DNA from: Symbiodinium natans
Lineage: Eukaryota; Sar; Dinophyceae; Suessiales; Symbiodiniaceae
DNA length: 64,000 bases
Assembly (NCBI GenBank): GCA_905221605.1
Contig: CAJNDS010002390.1
Coordinates: forward strand, 967,113 to 1,031,112
Direction: 5' to 3'
Shown here in pieces: positions 30,200 to 38,443 of the stretch; position 1 is the first letter of the stretch, and each line of letters starts with the position of its first letter. The translations under genes were made by a program, and so were the position numbers. The notes under the pieces are model-generated. The model ran no database searches, was not told where the DNA came from, and saw only the letters and a program-made list of their open reading frames with translations.

Positions 30200-30901
30200 A
30201 TGAGTGGTGAAGAGGTTGTTGAGATTAAAAATGAAGAAGAACCTGAAATGACAACTAACGAAAAGAATGAAGAAGAGCCTAATAAAGAACAGAAAGAAGA
30301 ACCGAAAGAGGAAGCAACAACTGAACCAACAAATACTGAACCAACAAACAATGAAGCAGTTGAAGAAGCGAAGCCAAAAGCAAAGGCAAAAGCAACACCA
30401 AAGAAACTAGCGAGAAGTGTTAAGGTAGTGGAGCTAGCCGAATGTCCTGATTGTTTGAAAAAAATGTTACCAAAAAGTTTAAGAAATACTCATCCGCATT
30501 ATTGTAAGGGACAACCAACTGAAACATTACCAGTCAATAAGCAGAAGGCAAGTTATGGTTCAAAGGTGGAACAAAAGTTAAGAAAAGAAATTGAAGACGA
30601 AATGAAAGCAAAATATGAAAAAGAAAACGATAAAAACGCTCAAAACGTAAAAAATGAAGTTGTTAATTATTCCGAACACGAAGTTGCGTGTAGTTCCGCT
30701 ACGCTACACGAACCTATTGAAGTGAAAACAAAAGCAAGTGTGCCAAGTGTGTCAAGTGTGCCAGTTAGAATGCAAGATACACCACCACCTAAACAACTAT
30801 CAGCAACAGAGCTTTTACAACAACATTACAACGAAATTAAGAAAGCCAAGCAACAGGAGAAAATAGAAAAAATTAATAGGTTCAAAAGCAGTATGTTTTG
30901 A
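30200..30901 (+). CDS. Acidic low-complexity protein with a C2HC zinc motif, 233 aa
   Basis: Residues 1-60 are a Glu/Asn/Thr/Pro-rich tract, 58-70 a basic Lys/Ala segment (EAKPKAKAKATPKK), and 82-102 a possible zinc site (CPDCLKKMLPKSLRNTHPHY, then C). The rest is charged helix, with a GTGxCxSS-like repeat near 187-196 in the DNA. Probably a DNA-binding or scaffold virion protein. TCTA at 30168-30171. Confidence 0.6.
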   Translation: MSGEEVVEIKNEEEPEMTTNEKNEEEPNKEQKEEPKEEATTEPTNTEPTNNEAVEEAKPKAKAKATPKKLARSVKVVELAECPDCLKKMLPKSLRNTHPHYCKGQPTETLPVNKQKASYGSKVEQKLRKEIEDEMKAKYEKENDKNAQNVKNEVVNYSEHEVACSSATLHEPIEVKTKASVPSVSSVPVRMQDTPPPKQLSATELLQQHYNEIKKAKQQEKIEKINRFKSSMF

Positions 30902-30907
30902 ATGAAT

Positions 30908-30939
30908 ATTAATATTATTTTTATCTAAATAATATTAAT
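30908..30939. promoter_or_regulatory. Hairpin with loop TCTA between two + genes
   Basis: Thirteen-bp stem ATTAATATTATTT / AAATAATATTAAT with loop TTATCT; the TCTA spans the loop-stem boundary (30924-30927). Seven bp after the upstream stop and 1 bp before the next ATG (30941). Confidence 0.65.
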
Positions 30940-30940
30940 A

Positions 30941-31261
30941 ATGAGTATGTTTAAGAGTAAGCCAGAGTTTAAAAGAGCACCCCAAGTTAGCAGGTATTAT
31001 GATTTAGAAGAGTCAATAGGTGTTAGTAGCCGGAAAAAATATTTAGAAGATATGAAGTTAAGAATTGAAGAGGCGGAGAACCGAGGCAAGAACATTAGGT
31101 TAAGGAATGACTGGCTGGAACATCAGAAGAAGAGCCTTTACCAAGGGGAACTAGATAGTATTAACAGACAGTTAGAGAGACCTATGATGCCGGTTAGAAC
31201 GAAGGAAGAGCTAAAACAACGTCAATCTGACCTAAAAAATATTATAGCAAATATAATCTAA
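30941..31261 (+). CDS. Viral coiled-coil protein, 106 aa
   Basis: Charged, helical (YLEDMKLRIEEAENRGKNIR; RTKEELKQRQSDLKNIIANI), with no Cys. Its stop codon overlaps the TCTA of the next gene (31257-31260), leaving 9 bp to the following ATG. Unassigned; probably a virion or assembly factor from its position. Confidence 0.62.
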   Translation: MSMFKSKPEFKRAPQVSRYYDLEESIGVSSRKKYLEDMKLRIEEAENRGKNIRLRNDWLEHQKKSLYQGELDSINRQLERPMMPVRTKEELKQRQSDLKNIIANII

Positions 31262-31270
31262 ATTAATAAT

Positions 31271-32326
31271 ATGATTAAAACATTGAAATCTGAATTAAAA
31301 TTACGTCCAACGTATGACGAAATGATAGGAATGATTGAAAGTCAAGGAGACGCTAATAGACCTTCAATTGAAAACATTATTGACAGAAGGGCAACCTTAT
31401 TCAGAAACAATCAGTTCGGAAGTCAGTTTGACAACGTTGATTTTCTAGGATTGAAGAAGCAGGAAGAAGACAAGGTAAAAAACGAACTGAGACAAACGCA
31501 ATTAAGACAAACAGCAATGGCGACAGGCTCGTCAATGGGCGTTTTATCTGCTACAACCAGTGGTTACAATACCCCCTTGGAGGTTGAACTTTTGGATGGA
31601 CAAGAATTAAGCGATGATGAAGTAGCTAGAATACAAGCGGAAATGGATGCCTATACGCAGAGAATGCAAAAAGCACGAGACAGGGCTGTCAGTAGCGCTA
31701 GTAGTGATTTAGCTGACGTCCACGCTCAATCATTGCCAGTAGGTGTTCCGGTTCATTCAATGGCTTCTGATGAAGGTAGTGATAAAATGCCAGATTTAGA
31801 GTCTGTTAGTGACGGCGAACGAAGTTCGCCCTCAGGGCGAAGCCGTGACGAGGAAGAAGAAGATGAAGGAAGCCTAACCGATAAAATAGGATTGGTAGGA
31901 GACTTTGACCCAGACAATCTTATCAATAATCAAGACATTAAATCAACAGGTTTGTTGTTTCAATTATATGTTCGCGATTTGTTGTCGCCCGAAATAATGG
32001 AATTAACCGACAAGTTGCCAAACGAACAGAAAAAGAAGCAGTATCTGGTTTCCATCATTGAAGGCTTGAAAGAAACAGCGGAATGGCAACAATCAGGCTT
32101 CGCAGGTAAGACAGTTAAACAAGAAGCAAAGAAATTTAGAGAAATGAGAAAAATGATGAAAAAGAAACCTACAAATCAAGAAAGCGCTTCTTCAAGTGGT
32201 GGCATTGGTTCAGCTATTGCTAGTGGAGCAAAAGCAGTAGGTGGTGCGGTTTTAAATGCAGGTAAAGAAGTTGCAAAAGACGTAGCTCTCGCAGTAGCGC
32301 AAGATGCATTAGCAAGTATTATATAA
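31271..32326 (+). CDS. Viral protein with LRPTY N-terminal motif and Gly/Ala-rich tail, 351 aa
   Basis: The N-terminus ELKLRPTYDEMIGMI is shared with the next gene (LKLRPTYEQMLKEA). Residues 165-215 are Ser/Asp/Glu-rich, 220-290 a helical charged domain, and 307-351 a Gly/Ala amphipathic tail (GGIGSAIASGAKAVGGAV...). The tail is reminiscent of membrane-active or internal capsid-cement proteins of related viruses, but homology is not established. DNA at 31811-31846 forms a GC-rich hairpin ('ggcgaac'/'gttcgcc'). Confidence 0.6.
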   Translation: MIKTLKSELKLRPTYDEMIGMIESQGDANRPSIENIIDRRATLFRNNQFGSQFDNVDFLGLKKQEEDKVKNELRQTQLRQTAMATGSSMGVLSATTSGYNTPLEVELLDGQELSDDEVARIQAEMDAYTQRMQKARDRAVSSASSDLADVHAQSLPVGVPVHSMASDEGSDKMPDLESVSDGERSSPSGRSRDEEEEDEGSLTDKIGLVGDFDPDNLINNQDIKSTGLLFQLYVRDLLSPEIMELTDKLPNEQKKKQYLVSIIEGLKETAEWQQSGFAGKTVKQEAKKFREMRKMMKKKPTNQESASSSGGIGSAIASGAKAVGGAVLNAGKEVAKDVALAVAQDALASII

Positions 32327-32339
32327 ACAAATATATAGA

Positions 32340-33137
32340 ATGCTTAAACTTCGCCCTACATATGAGCAAATGTTAAAAGAAGCTAGAACGAGAAGGTTAA
32401 AAATATTACCGGAAAGAGAAAGAAGAAGTTTAACGGGCATTTTTCTAGACGATGTTGATTTTGACGAGTTTGATTTAAGTAACTATGATAAGAGAATAAA
32501 TATTAACAATAATGATAATCCAAATAAAGCGACACAGACGGATTTTAATTTAGCTTCTTCTTCAAGTTCTTCTGTTAGCGAAAGTATGAGAACACCCGAA
32601 GAAGCAGTGAAGGAAGAAGTGAGTGAAGCATCTAGTATAGTAAGCAGTGCGAAATCAGTTGAACAACAAGCAGAAAAACAAAAAGGAAAGCAAACCGAAA
32701 AAAGTTTGATGAGAAGATTGTTTGATAGTATGTTCGGAGATGATGAATACGAAGAAGGAAGAGAAGAGTTACGAAGAATGAGAGAACAACGACAGCAAAG
32801 AGAAGAGGAAGAAGATGAGGAGAATGTAGAGCGTTTAGCAACAGAAGAAAGCCAAGCGAGTAGTTCTTCTTTACCGATGAATGTTAAAAAATCTTATGAA
32901 CCATCATCATCTTCATCAAGTTCAAGAAGAAGTTCAGGAAGAAGTGTTTTACTGCCCGTTGAAGAAGGAGCATTGAGCGAATACGTTCAATCCAGCCCAC
33001 CGGAAACAGTTCAAAGTTCAGTGCCCTCTGATAGAACAGTTGAATATTTACAAAGTTCAAATCCCGTTAGTGTTGCCAGTTCGGAAAGGACTATTGAATA
33101 CATAAGGTCTAGGAGTTCATCTGGAAGAAGCAGATAA
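32340..33137 (+). CDS. Second LRPTY-motif protein, Ser-rich, 265 aa
   Basis: Begins MLKLRPTYEQMLKEARTRRL, then LTGIFLDDVDFDEFDL, comparable with the preceding protein's DNVDFLGL. The rest is Ser/Glu/Arg-rich low complexity with poly-Ser runs (about 75-85, 185-200) and a repeated TVEYLQSS / TIEYIRSR motif near the end. Probably arose by duplication of the upstream gene's N-terminal module. Starts 13 bp after its neighbour; no TCTA upstream. Confidence 0.6.
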   Translation: MLKLRPTYEQMLKEARTRRLKILPERERRSLTGIFLDDVDFDEFDLSNYDKRININNNDNPNKATQTDFNLASSSSSSVSESMRTPEEAVKEEVSEASSIVSSAKSVEQQAEKQKGKQTEKSLMRRLFDSMFGDDEYEEGREELRRMREQRQQREEEEDEENVERLATEESQASSSSLPMNVKKSYEPSSSSSSSRRSSGRSVLLPVEEGALSEYVQSSPPETVQSSVPSDRTVEYLQSSNPVSVASSERTIEYIRSRSSSGRSR

Positions 33138-33138
33138 G

Positions 33139-33161
33139 CAATAATATAATCAATATTATTG
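33139..33161. terminator. AT-rich hairpin at a convergent junction
   Basis: CAATAATAT / ATATTATTG with a 5-base loop, 1 bp after the stop of the 32340 gene and facing the end of the integrase gene. Confidence 0.65.
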
Positions 33162-33163
33162 AC

Positions 33164-33210
33164 TATCTTTTTTGAACCTTTAATAATTCGTGAAGGACAT
33201 CATCCGAAAC
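33164..33210 (-). pseudogene. Remnant of a second integrase 3' end
   Basis: On the minus strand this short stretch reads D-D-V-L-H-E-L-L-K-V-Q-K-R-stop, echoing the real integrase C-terminus (DDGNRGYLRHELLKV-stop). The shared 'aataattcgtg' and 'catcatcc' occur in both copies. Probably left by a local duplication or a gene replacement. Confidence 0.45.
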
Positions 33211-33222
33211 AATTATTGTATG

Positions 33223-34137
33223 TTACACTTTCAATAATTCGTGCCGTAAATAGCCTCTGTTACCATCATCCAAAAAATAATAGGTCTGACCTAGTTTGTC
33301 GTCAATTCGGGTAATTTCTTGAATTGCTTTCAACCAGTGGCTACTCTTCTCTTTTTCTGATATTCCTTTCTTTCTCATAACCTTCACCTTATCGCCTTTT
33401 TCTAGGTCAGGGTAAGTTCTGCTTCTCTTGGCTTGTAAGCCTATATTCAATTTCACTTCAAGCTGATTTTTCGGCTTTCTTGCTTCGGCTGGTGTGAATT
33501 TGGTTGCAGAATGAACGTCTTTATTATTGTATGTAAGCATTATTTCAAATATGTAGTCCGTCCATTGAATATTTTGTTTCCCCTTTTTTTCATCCGCTTC
33601 TATCCGCTTGAATAATTTGTCTTTAAACGTTCTTATCAGTCTCTCGGCGAATGCAGGGTGTCCTCTTGTTCTGTGAAGTTCTATCTTTTCCTGTGTCAGA
33701 TATTCATTTACAACTTGGCTATTCAAACTTCCCTCGTCGTCGCCGTAAAGAAGTTCCGGTTTCTTATCCATTTTATTTAGTCCCTCCATCATTCCCGCTA
33801 GAAAGTCGGGTGGTTCCTTACTTTTGATAGGAACAACAACTGCATATTTGGAGAAAACATCTACCAGCACCAAGCCTACGTTGAATTTTTGATTTTCAAG
33901 GTCTTTCTTGGAAATAAAGAACAAATCAATTTGAAAAGTATGATAAACATACGGAGCAACGAAGGAGTTTTGTCCGCGCGGTTTTCTTTTCTCTTCAATG
34001 TTGTTTTTAAAAAATTCTTCCACGTCTTGCATTGTTATAGTTTTATCCTTCTTTTTTGCATCTTCTAGTGTTGTTTTTTTACTGCCAAAACCGCTTTTAT
34101 CGTAATAAATGTTTGCTATAATTTCTTGTTTAGACAT
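33223..34137 (-). CDS. DDE integrase (retroviral rve type, Polinton family)
   Basis: 304 residues from the ATG at 34137; an upstream in-frame ATG at 34182 is less likely because it overlaps the end of the replication gene. Catalytic candidates are the Asp in HTFQIDLFF (about 71), the Asp pair in LLYGDDEGSLNS (about 133-134) and the Glu in HPAFAERLIRTFKD (about 165). The C-terminal GDKVKVMRKK ... HWLKAIQEITRI segment matches the SH3/chromo-like tail of Maverick/Polinton integrases. It cuts and joins the terminal repeats to host DNA and explains the short target duplication. 23 bp separate it from the replication gene upstream. Confidence 0.92.
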   Translation of the reverse strand: MSKQEIIANIYYDKSGFGSKKTTLEDAKKKDKTITMQDVEEFFKNNIEEKRKPRGQNSFVAPYVYHTFQIDLFFISKKDLENQKFNVGLVLVDVFSKYAVVVPIKSKEPPDFLAGMMEGLNKMDKKPELLYGDDEGSLNSQVVNEYLTQEKIELHRTRGHPAFAERLIRTFKDKLFKRIEADEKKGKQNIQWTDYIFEIMLTYNNKDVHSATKFTPAEARKPKNQLEVKLNIGLQAKRSRTYPDLEKGDKVKVMRKKGISEKEKSSHWLKAIQEITRIDDKLGQTYYFLDDGNRGYLRHELLKV

Positions 34138-34160
34138 TAAAATAAACAAGAAAATATTTT

Positions 34161-37100
34161 TTAACAAGAACTGCAATTGCAATAAGTGCAGTAGGCTATA
34201 CAGTTGTCGGTCGTGTGGCTCATCTCGTTGTCTTTCCGCTGTGCCGTGAAGTCAGTAGAAATACAACCAGAATTGACGTCAATGTCAAACTGCTTACCGC
34301 ATTTCTGACAGTTTCCGCATAATCTTTCAAAACACCATTCGGTAGTAATGTAAGATTTTAGGTTAATATTTCGTCCGGCTTTTTTGTCCTGCTGTTTGTA
34401 TCCTTCCACCTTGTTTTTTAAGTAGTTTGTCAAAAAGTTTTGCTTGATTTCCGCTAGTTGCCCGTCGTCTAGGTAAAAATACACTTGCTTAAAATCTCTA
34501 CACCTCGTAATTGCAGTCCATAGCCACGGTCTCGTTACTAACTTGCTGTTATTCCATTCGTGTATGGTTATTCTGTCTCCTATTGAAGCCCCTTGACAAG
34601 AATGACAGGTGGCACAATAACCATATCTAAAATGATTATTTAAAATCTTTTCTTCCACTAGGTGTTTCGTTTTTTCCTTGATGTCTTGGATTACGTATTT
34701 GTCGTCTATATGGTGAAGGATTTTATACCTGATATTAACGTTAAATTTCATTCCTTCCTTTTGTAGATACTTACGACATATCATTATCTCGCCTACTTCG
34801 TATTTAGACGTCTTGCCCAGCTTCTGCCTAACATCCTTGGCTACTGCATCGCATCGGGCATTGGTGTAGGCTATGTTGTTAGGGCTCGTTAGGGTGCTGT
34901 TGGTGAATTGGAAGTATTTGTGCGCTATGGTTTCAATAGGCAGTTTATTTAGCCAGAAGTCGTTGTAAAGACGGTTCATCGTTTCTCTGTCCTTCTCTCC
35001 TACCCTTTTACATATTTCTAGAAAGATGTCATTATTAAAAATAATATTTATACAGTTGTCGGCATAAGTATCATAGGGCTGTGTGTTGGACAAGTCATTT
35101 ATCGGAGGAAGCTGTTTTGTGTCGCCTGTTCCGATAATAATTTTTTGGTTCTTGTATCTGATGGTGAATTCCCTTATCCTGTTTAAGATGTAGGCATTCG
35201 CCATATAAACCTCGTCAAAAACAATAACATTATATTCAGAATGGTCGTAATAGGGAAGTTCGTCGCCTTTATGAACGGGAATGCTGAAAAATTTGTTTAG
35301 GGTGGTGGCTTCGCATTTGATTTCTTGTATCTGGCGGTTGTTAGGAACAACGAACAGAACGTTGTAATTTAGCTTCTGGAAGTGTTCGCAGATATAAGAT
35401 TTTCCAGAACCGGCGTATTTAGCACGTATCATACAGGGGTTATTTTCTACGATTTGGTGACAGATGGCTTCGGTGTTCCATTCGTCGGCTATGTTTAGGC
35501 GGTTGTTGGTGTAAATTGGTATGTCGTGTTTTATGTTTAATCTGTATTTGTAAGGTTCAGTCGGAAAGCTTATTTCCTTGTCGGTTTCTGCTCTCCATCC
35601 TCCGACTTGGTTATTGAAGGTTATAAGCTTCTTGGCTTTTGTCAGGTGATTTTTATTGATGACGAAGGCATCTGACTTTACACTGAATATTTCTATGTCG
35701 TTTTTGGTTAAGGTGTTGTAGGTGGCATACATATCATAATTATGATTTTGAAGAAGGAGTTCTTTTATGTAGCGGAAGCCGTTGGTTAAGGTTCTTTGTT
35801 TTGAGACGTTCAGTATATAATATTTATCAGTATATTTTGTGAAAAGAGTTCCATCCCCGTCGTCTGTCAATTCGCCTTCTTCAATGACAAACACCCTACC
35901 CTCATAAATGTTTCTGTAATATAGCGCCTCTTCTAGACTGTTGAAGGATATTGACTTTTGCTTTTTGTTGGTGGATTTTTCCATTAATCCGAAATTTACA
36001 TTTGCTATTGTTTTTTTGATTTTGGCGTCCTGTTTGGGCTTGTCGCTTATTTTGGTATTCCAGAGCTCGGTAACGATATTTTCGTAATCCACTTCGTGAA
36101 TGTGAGATGGTTGCTTGCGGTAGTGTATTTTAAAAGTTTGCTCTTCAAGGCGTTTAAGAAACATTCCATATACGAGGTTGAACTTTTTGTTGAAAAAAAG
36201 GTTGCCCTTTGATGCTTCCACTAGGTATAGGTTTAAACCTTGTAATTCTTCATTTTGGTAAGGCTTCCATATATCAAACTCGGTAAAGACTGGTATGTGT
36301 GTAATTTTGGAAAAGGCTTTTGTGAAAGCTTTTGTTCTGTCAATTTCTACGGTCTCGTTTGTGGAGTTGTTTTTGAAATATCCGCTTGGCACTATGGTTC
36401 GGCATTCATCTAAAATATCTATGTCTGTCTGGCTATAATAGGACTTGTGGGCATCGTTGAAGATTTTCTTATTGAAGTTAAACATTTCTCGGTTCATATC
36501 GTTGAAAAGCTTTTCGTTTTCTACTGATACGTCTTCGTCTATACTGTGGGTTGATAAGTTTTGTAGCTTGATTGTGTAGGTGATTTCTTGCTTTTTGCTT
36601 TTTATCTTCCAATTTACTTTCAGTTCTGTCATCGTTCCCGCTTGATATTTGATGAAGGGCTCGTAACCTGCCATTTTTAGTTCGTGGAAGAGTTTTACGA
36701 GGTCATTATCTTTATGAACTAAGGTATATTCTGGTTTTTCCGTGTATTTTAAAAGGTCGTTGGCTGTCTCTATCATATGGCATTCAGGGGGCTCTTCTCG
36801 GTCGCTTATGTAATAGTTGCTACTGATTTTCAGATTGAAGTTGTTTTGGGTGTTCTCATTCATTGTTTTTTTGATGCTTTTCAGGTCTCTGTTTATGGTA
36901 TAGATGTGGTTGTTCTTGATGAGCCCGAAGAAGCCTTTCGTGTGTTTATGGTAGTCGGGCGGGTCAAAGGAATAGATAAGCTTCCCGTTGAAGTCAAAAA
37001 GACGTGCTGTTATGTTAAATGCCTTGAAGACGTTTTCCATTTGCGTGGTGGTTGCACCTTTGTTTTTAAACTCTTCTTCTGTTGTGTGTAGAAGTTCTAA

Positions 37101-38027
37101 CATATGTTGTCGGGTTAAGGTTTTTGAATGCGAGCCTCGTTTGTGTGTCATAAGGTCGGGGTAGTGGTCTAGAAGAGAATTTATCCAACATTCGTTGTCG
37201 GTGTAATGTTTTTTAGCGAGTGCTTCTTTTATTGTTGAGTAGCTGGGGTCAATCTCAGTTTCTATATATTTGTTATATATGGATATGTTTGTAGCATCTC
37301 GTAAGTTTTGATTTTCTGGCGGTTGGGATTCGCCTTCTGCGATGTTGGCGCTTTCAATTCTTATCGCATTTATGTATTGATACATATCACCCTTCGCCAT
37401 ATCATTAAACTCTGGGTCTGTTCTTAATATTAACATAAGGCGCTTAAAAAGGAATTTATCATATTCTTTTGTTATTCTCCGTTTTATGACGGTCTCTATA
37501 AAGTCGTTTGCTTTTACTTGCGCTTCTCTCTGTGCTGGATTAAGTAGCGGATAATAATTTCTGCCATTGACTTCAAAAGCTCGTTTTTTTCCTGAACGGT
37601 TCTGTGTTGAAAGAAGCATATATTTAATGGAATACGTTTTGCGATTTTTGAAAAGCTCTTTTGTTTTGGATACAACATTTCTCAAAGGTTGTTTCCCGAA
37701 AATGCGCCGTAAAACTTTTATCTGCTTTCCTTCCCTAGCTTTTTCGGCTGTTTTGTTCATTCGTTCCGATAACGGGGCTTTTGATTCAAACTTGTCTATG
37801 GCTTTTTCTGCTTTTTTAATGCCTCTTGTTTTTTCTTTTTGAGTTCCTGTTGTCATTTCGTTGATGAGTTTTTCGGCGGTTTTGAAAATTGAAAGTTGGC
37901 GGTTCTCATATAAATCAACAATTTGATTAACTTTGGTAATAACGTTTTTAGGTGCTTTTGTTTCTATTAATCGTTGTCTCTTGTTATTTAGGTGTTTAAT
38001 ATTGTCACGGATAGCCTTTCTAGTCAT
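34161..38027 (-). CDS. Replication protein: polymerase-like region + SF1 helicase + HNH-like zinc module
   Basis: About 1288 residues from the ATG at 38027; a longer frame to 38135 would overlap the 18-bp motif. The helicase part is clear: Walker A AKYAGSGKSYI (about 868-878), Walker B VIVFDEVYM (about 935-943), GTGDTKQLPPI (about 965-975), CHSCQGASIGDRITIHEW and TAITRCRD (about 1170-1177), a Pif1/RecD-like SF1 set. Upstream, VEIDRTKAFTKAF (about 562), KKTIANVNFGLMEK (about 675) and FSVKSDAFVI (about 784) resemble motifs A, B and C of family B DNA polymerases, with one Asp in C. The C-terminus (CGNCQKCGKQF ... RKDNEMSHTTDNC ... CTYCN) is an HNH-like zinc module. TCTAGA lies 8 bp upstream of the start. 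Confidence 0.78.
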   Translation of the reverse strand: MTRKAIRDNIKHLNNKRQRLIETKAPKNVITKVNQIVDLYENRQLSIFKTAEKLINEMTTGTQKEKTRGIKKAEKAIDKFESKAPLSERMNKTAEKAREGKQIKVLRRIFGKQPLRNVVSKTKELFKNRKTYSIKYMLLSTQNRSGKKRAFEVNGRNYYPLLNPAQREAQVKANDFIETVIKRRITKEYDKFLFKRLMLILRTDPEFNDMAKGDMYQYINAIRIESANIAEGESQPPENQNLRDATNISIYNKYIETEIDPSYSTIKEALAKKHYTDNECWINSLLDHYPDLMTHKRGSHSKTLTRQHMLELLHTTEEEFKNKGATTTQMENVFKAFNITARLFDFNGKLIYSFDPPDYHKHTKGFFGLIKNNHIYTINRDLKSIKKTMNENTQNNFNLKISSNYYISDREEPPECHMIETANDLLKYTEKPEYTLVHKDNDLVKLFHELKMAGYEPFIKYQAGTMTELKVNWKIKSKKQEITYTIKLQNLSTHSIDEDVSVENEKLFNDMNREMFNFNKKIFNDAHKSYYSQTDIDILDECRTIVPSGYFKNNSTNETVEIDRTKAFTKAFSKITHIPVFTEFDIWKPYQNEELQGLNLYLVEASKGNLFFNKKFNLVYGMFLKRLEEQTFKIHYRKQPSHIHEVDYENIVTELWNTKISDKPKQDAKIKKTIANVNFGLMEKSTNKKQKSISFNSLEEALYYRNIYEGRVFVIEEGELTDDGDGTLFTKYTDKYYILNVSKQRTLTNGFRYIKELLLQNHNYDMYATYNTLTKNDIEIFSVKSDAFVINKNHLTKAKKLITFNNQVGGWRAETDKEISFPTEPYKYRLNIKHDIPIYTNNRLNIADEWNTEAICHQIVENNPCMIRAKYAGSGKSYICEHFQKLNYNVLFVVPNNRQIQEIKCEATTLNKFFSIPVHKGDELPYYDHSEYNVIVFDEVYMANAYILNRIREFTIRYKNQKIIIGTGDTKQLPPINDLSNTQPYDTYADNCINIIFNNDIFLEICKRVGEKDRETMNRLYNDFWLNKLPIETIAHKYFQFTNSTLTSPNNIAYTNARCDAVAKDVRQKLGKTSKYEVGEIMICRKYLQKEGMKFNVNIRYKILHHIDDKYVIQDIKEKTKHLVEEKILNNHFRYGYCATCHSCQGASIGDRITIHEWNNSKLVTRPWLWTAITRCRDFKQVYFYLDDGQLAEIKQNFLTNYLKNKVEGYKQQDKKAGRNINLKSYITTEWCFERLCGNCQKCGKQFDIDVNSGCISTDFTAQRKDNEMSHTTDNCIAYCTYCNCSSC

Positions 38028-38031
38028 ATGA

Positions 38032-38043
38032 TAATCTAGATTA
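38032..38043. promoter_or_regulatory. Palindromic TCTA promoter of the replication gene
   Basis: TAATCTAGATTA, a perfect 12-bp palindrome, 4 bp upstream of the replication gene start on the minus strand. Confidence 0.5.
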
Positions 38044-38124
38044 AAATATATTGTTATTATTTCTTTAAATGGTTTCTCCTTATTCGCCTGTTTTGATTTT
38101 GGTTTGGTCGGTCTTTGTAAATGC

Positions 38125-38142
38125 CTTAAAGACAAAACGCCT
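38125..38142 (+). promoter_or_regulatory. Shared 18-bp upstream motif, copy 2
   Basis: CTTAAAGACAAAACGCCT, identical to 22112-22129, followed by 'atatatag' and the ATG at 38161. It lies in the divergent promoter region between the replication gene (-) and the 38161 gene (+). Confidence 0.6.
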
Positions 38143-38160
38143 ATATATAGTAAGCATAAA

Positions 38161-38409
38161 ATGACTGCAATGAAGAAGCCCGAGGATTTGACACTGGACG
38201 AGGTTAGGGAGCAAATGGCGCTGTATCAGAGGTTGTATTATAAGTTGAGAATGCAAGACCCCGATTACGCAACTGCATTAAGGGAAAGGAAAAGGTTAAG
38301 TAAGCAAAGGATTAAGGAAGCGAAGGGAGGACAGGTTAAAATGCTTCCTAACCAAAAATATAGTATGGAGAATATGGCTGTTATTAAGGCGAATAAGGTT
38401 GAGGAATAG
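38161..38409 (+). CDS. Small basic viral protein, 82 aa
   Basis: Start chosen at ATG 38161, just after the 18-bp motif and TATA-like stretch; an earlier in-frame ATG at 38104 would read through that motif. Helical, Lys/Arg-rich (EVREQMALYQRLYYKLRMQD; LRERKRLSKQRIKEAK). No family recognised; DNA or RNA binding is plausible. Ends before a hairpin at 38417-38438. Confidence 0.6.
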   Translation: MTAMKKPEDLTLDEVREQMALYQRLYYKLRMQDPDYATALRERKRLSKQRIKEAKGGQVKMLPNQKYSMENMAVIKANKVEE

Positions 38410-38416
38410 AAATGGT

Positions 38417-38438
38417 TGTTATAATTATTATTATAACA
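38417..38438. terminator. AT-rich hairpin after the 38161 gene
   Basis: TGTTATAAT / ATTATAACA stem with a 4-base loop, 8 bp after the stop codon. Confidence 0.65.
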
Positions 38439-38443
38439 GTTAT

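Noticed and set aside
34138-34182. 15-residue N-terminal extension of the integrase
   Set aside because: It would overlap the end of the upstream gene. The ATG at 34137 has the usual AT-rich leader.
36777-37842. Plus-strand open frames inside the replication gene
   Set aside because: They are reverse-strand reflections of a long, motif-bearing minus gene.
38028-38135. Longer N-terminus for the replication protein
   Set aside because: It would run through the palindromic TCTA and into the 18-bp motif of the divergent promoter. The ATG at 38027 fits the spacing of other viral genes better.
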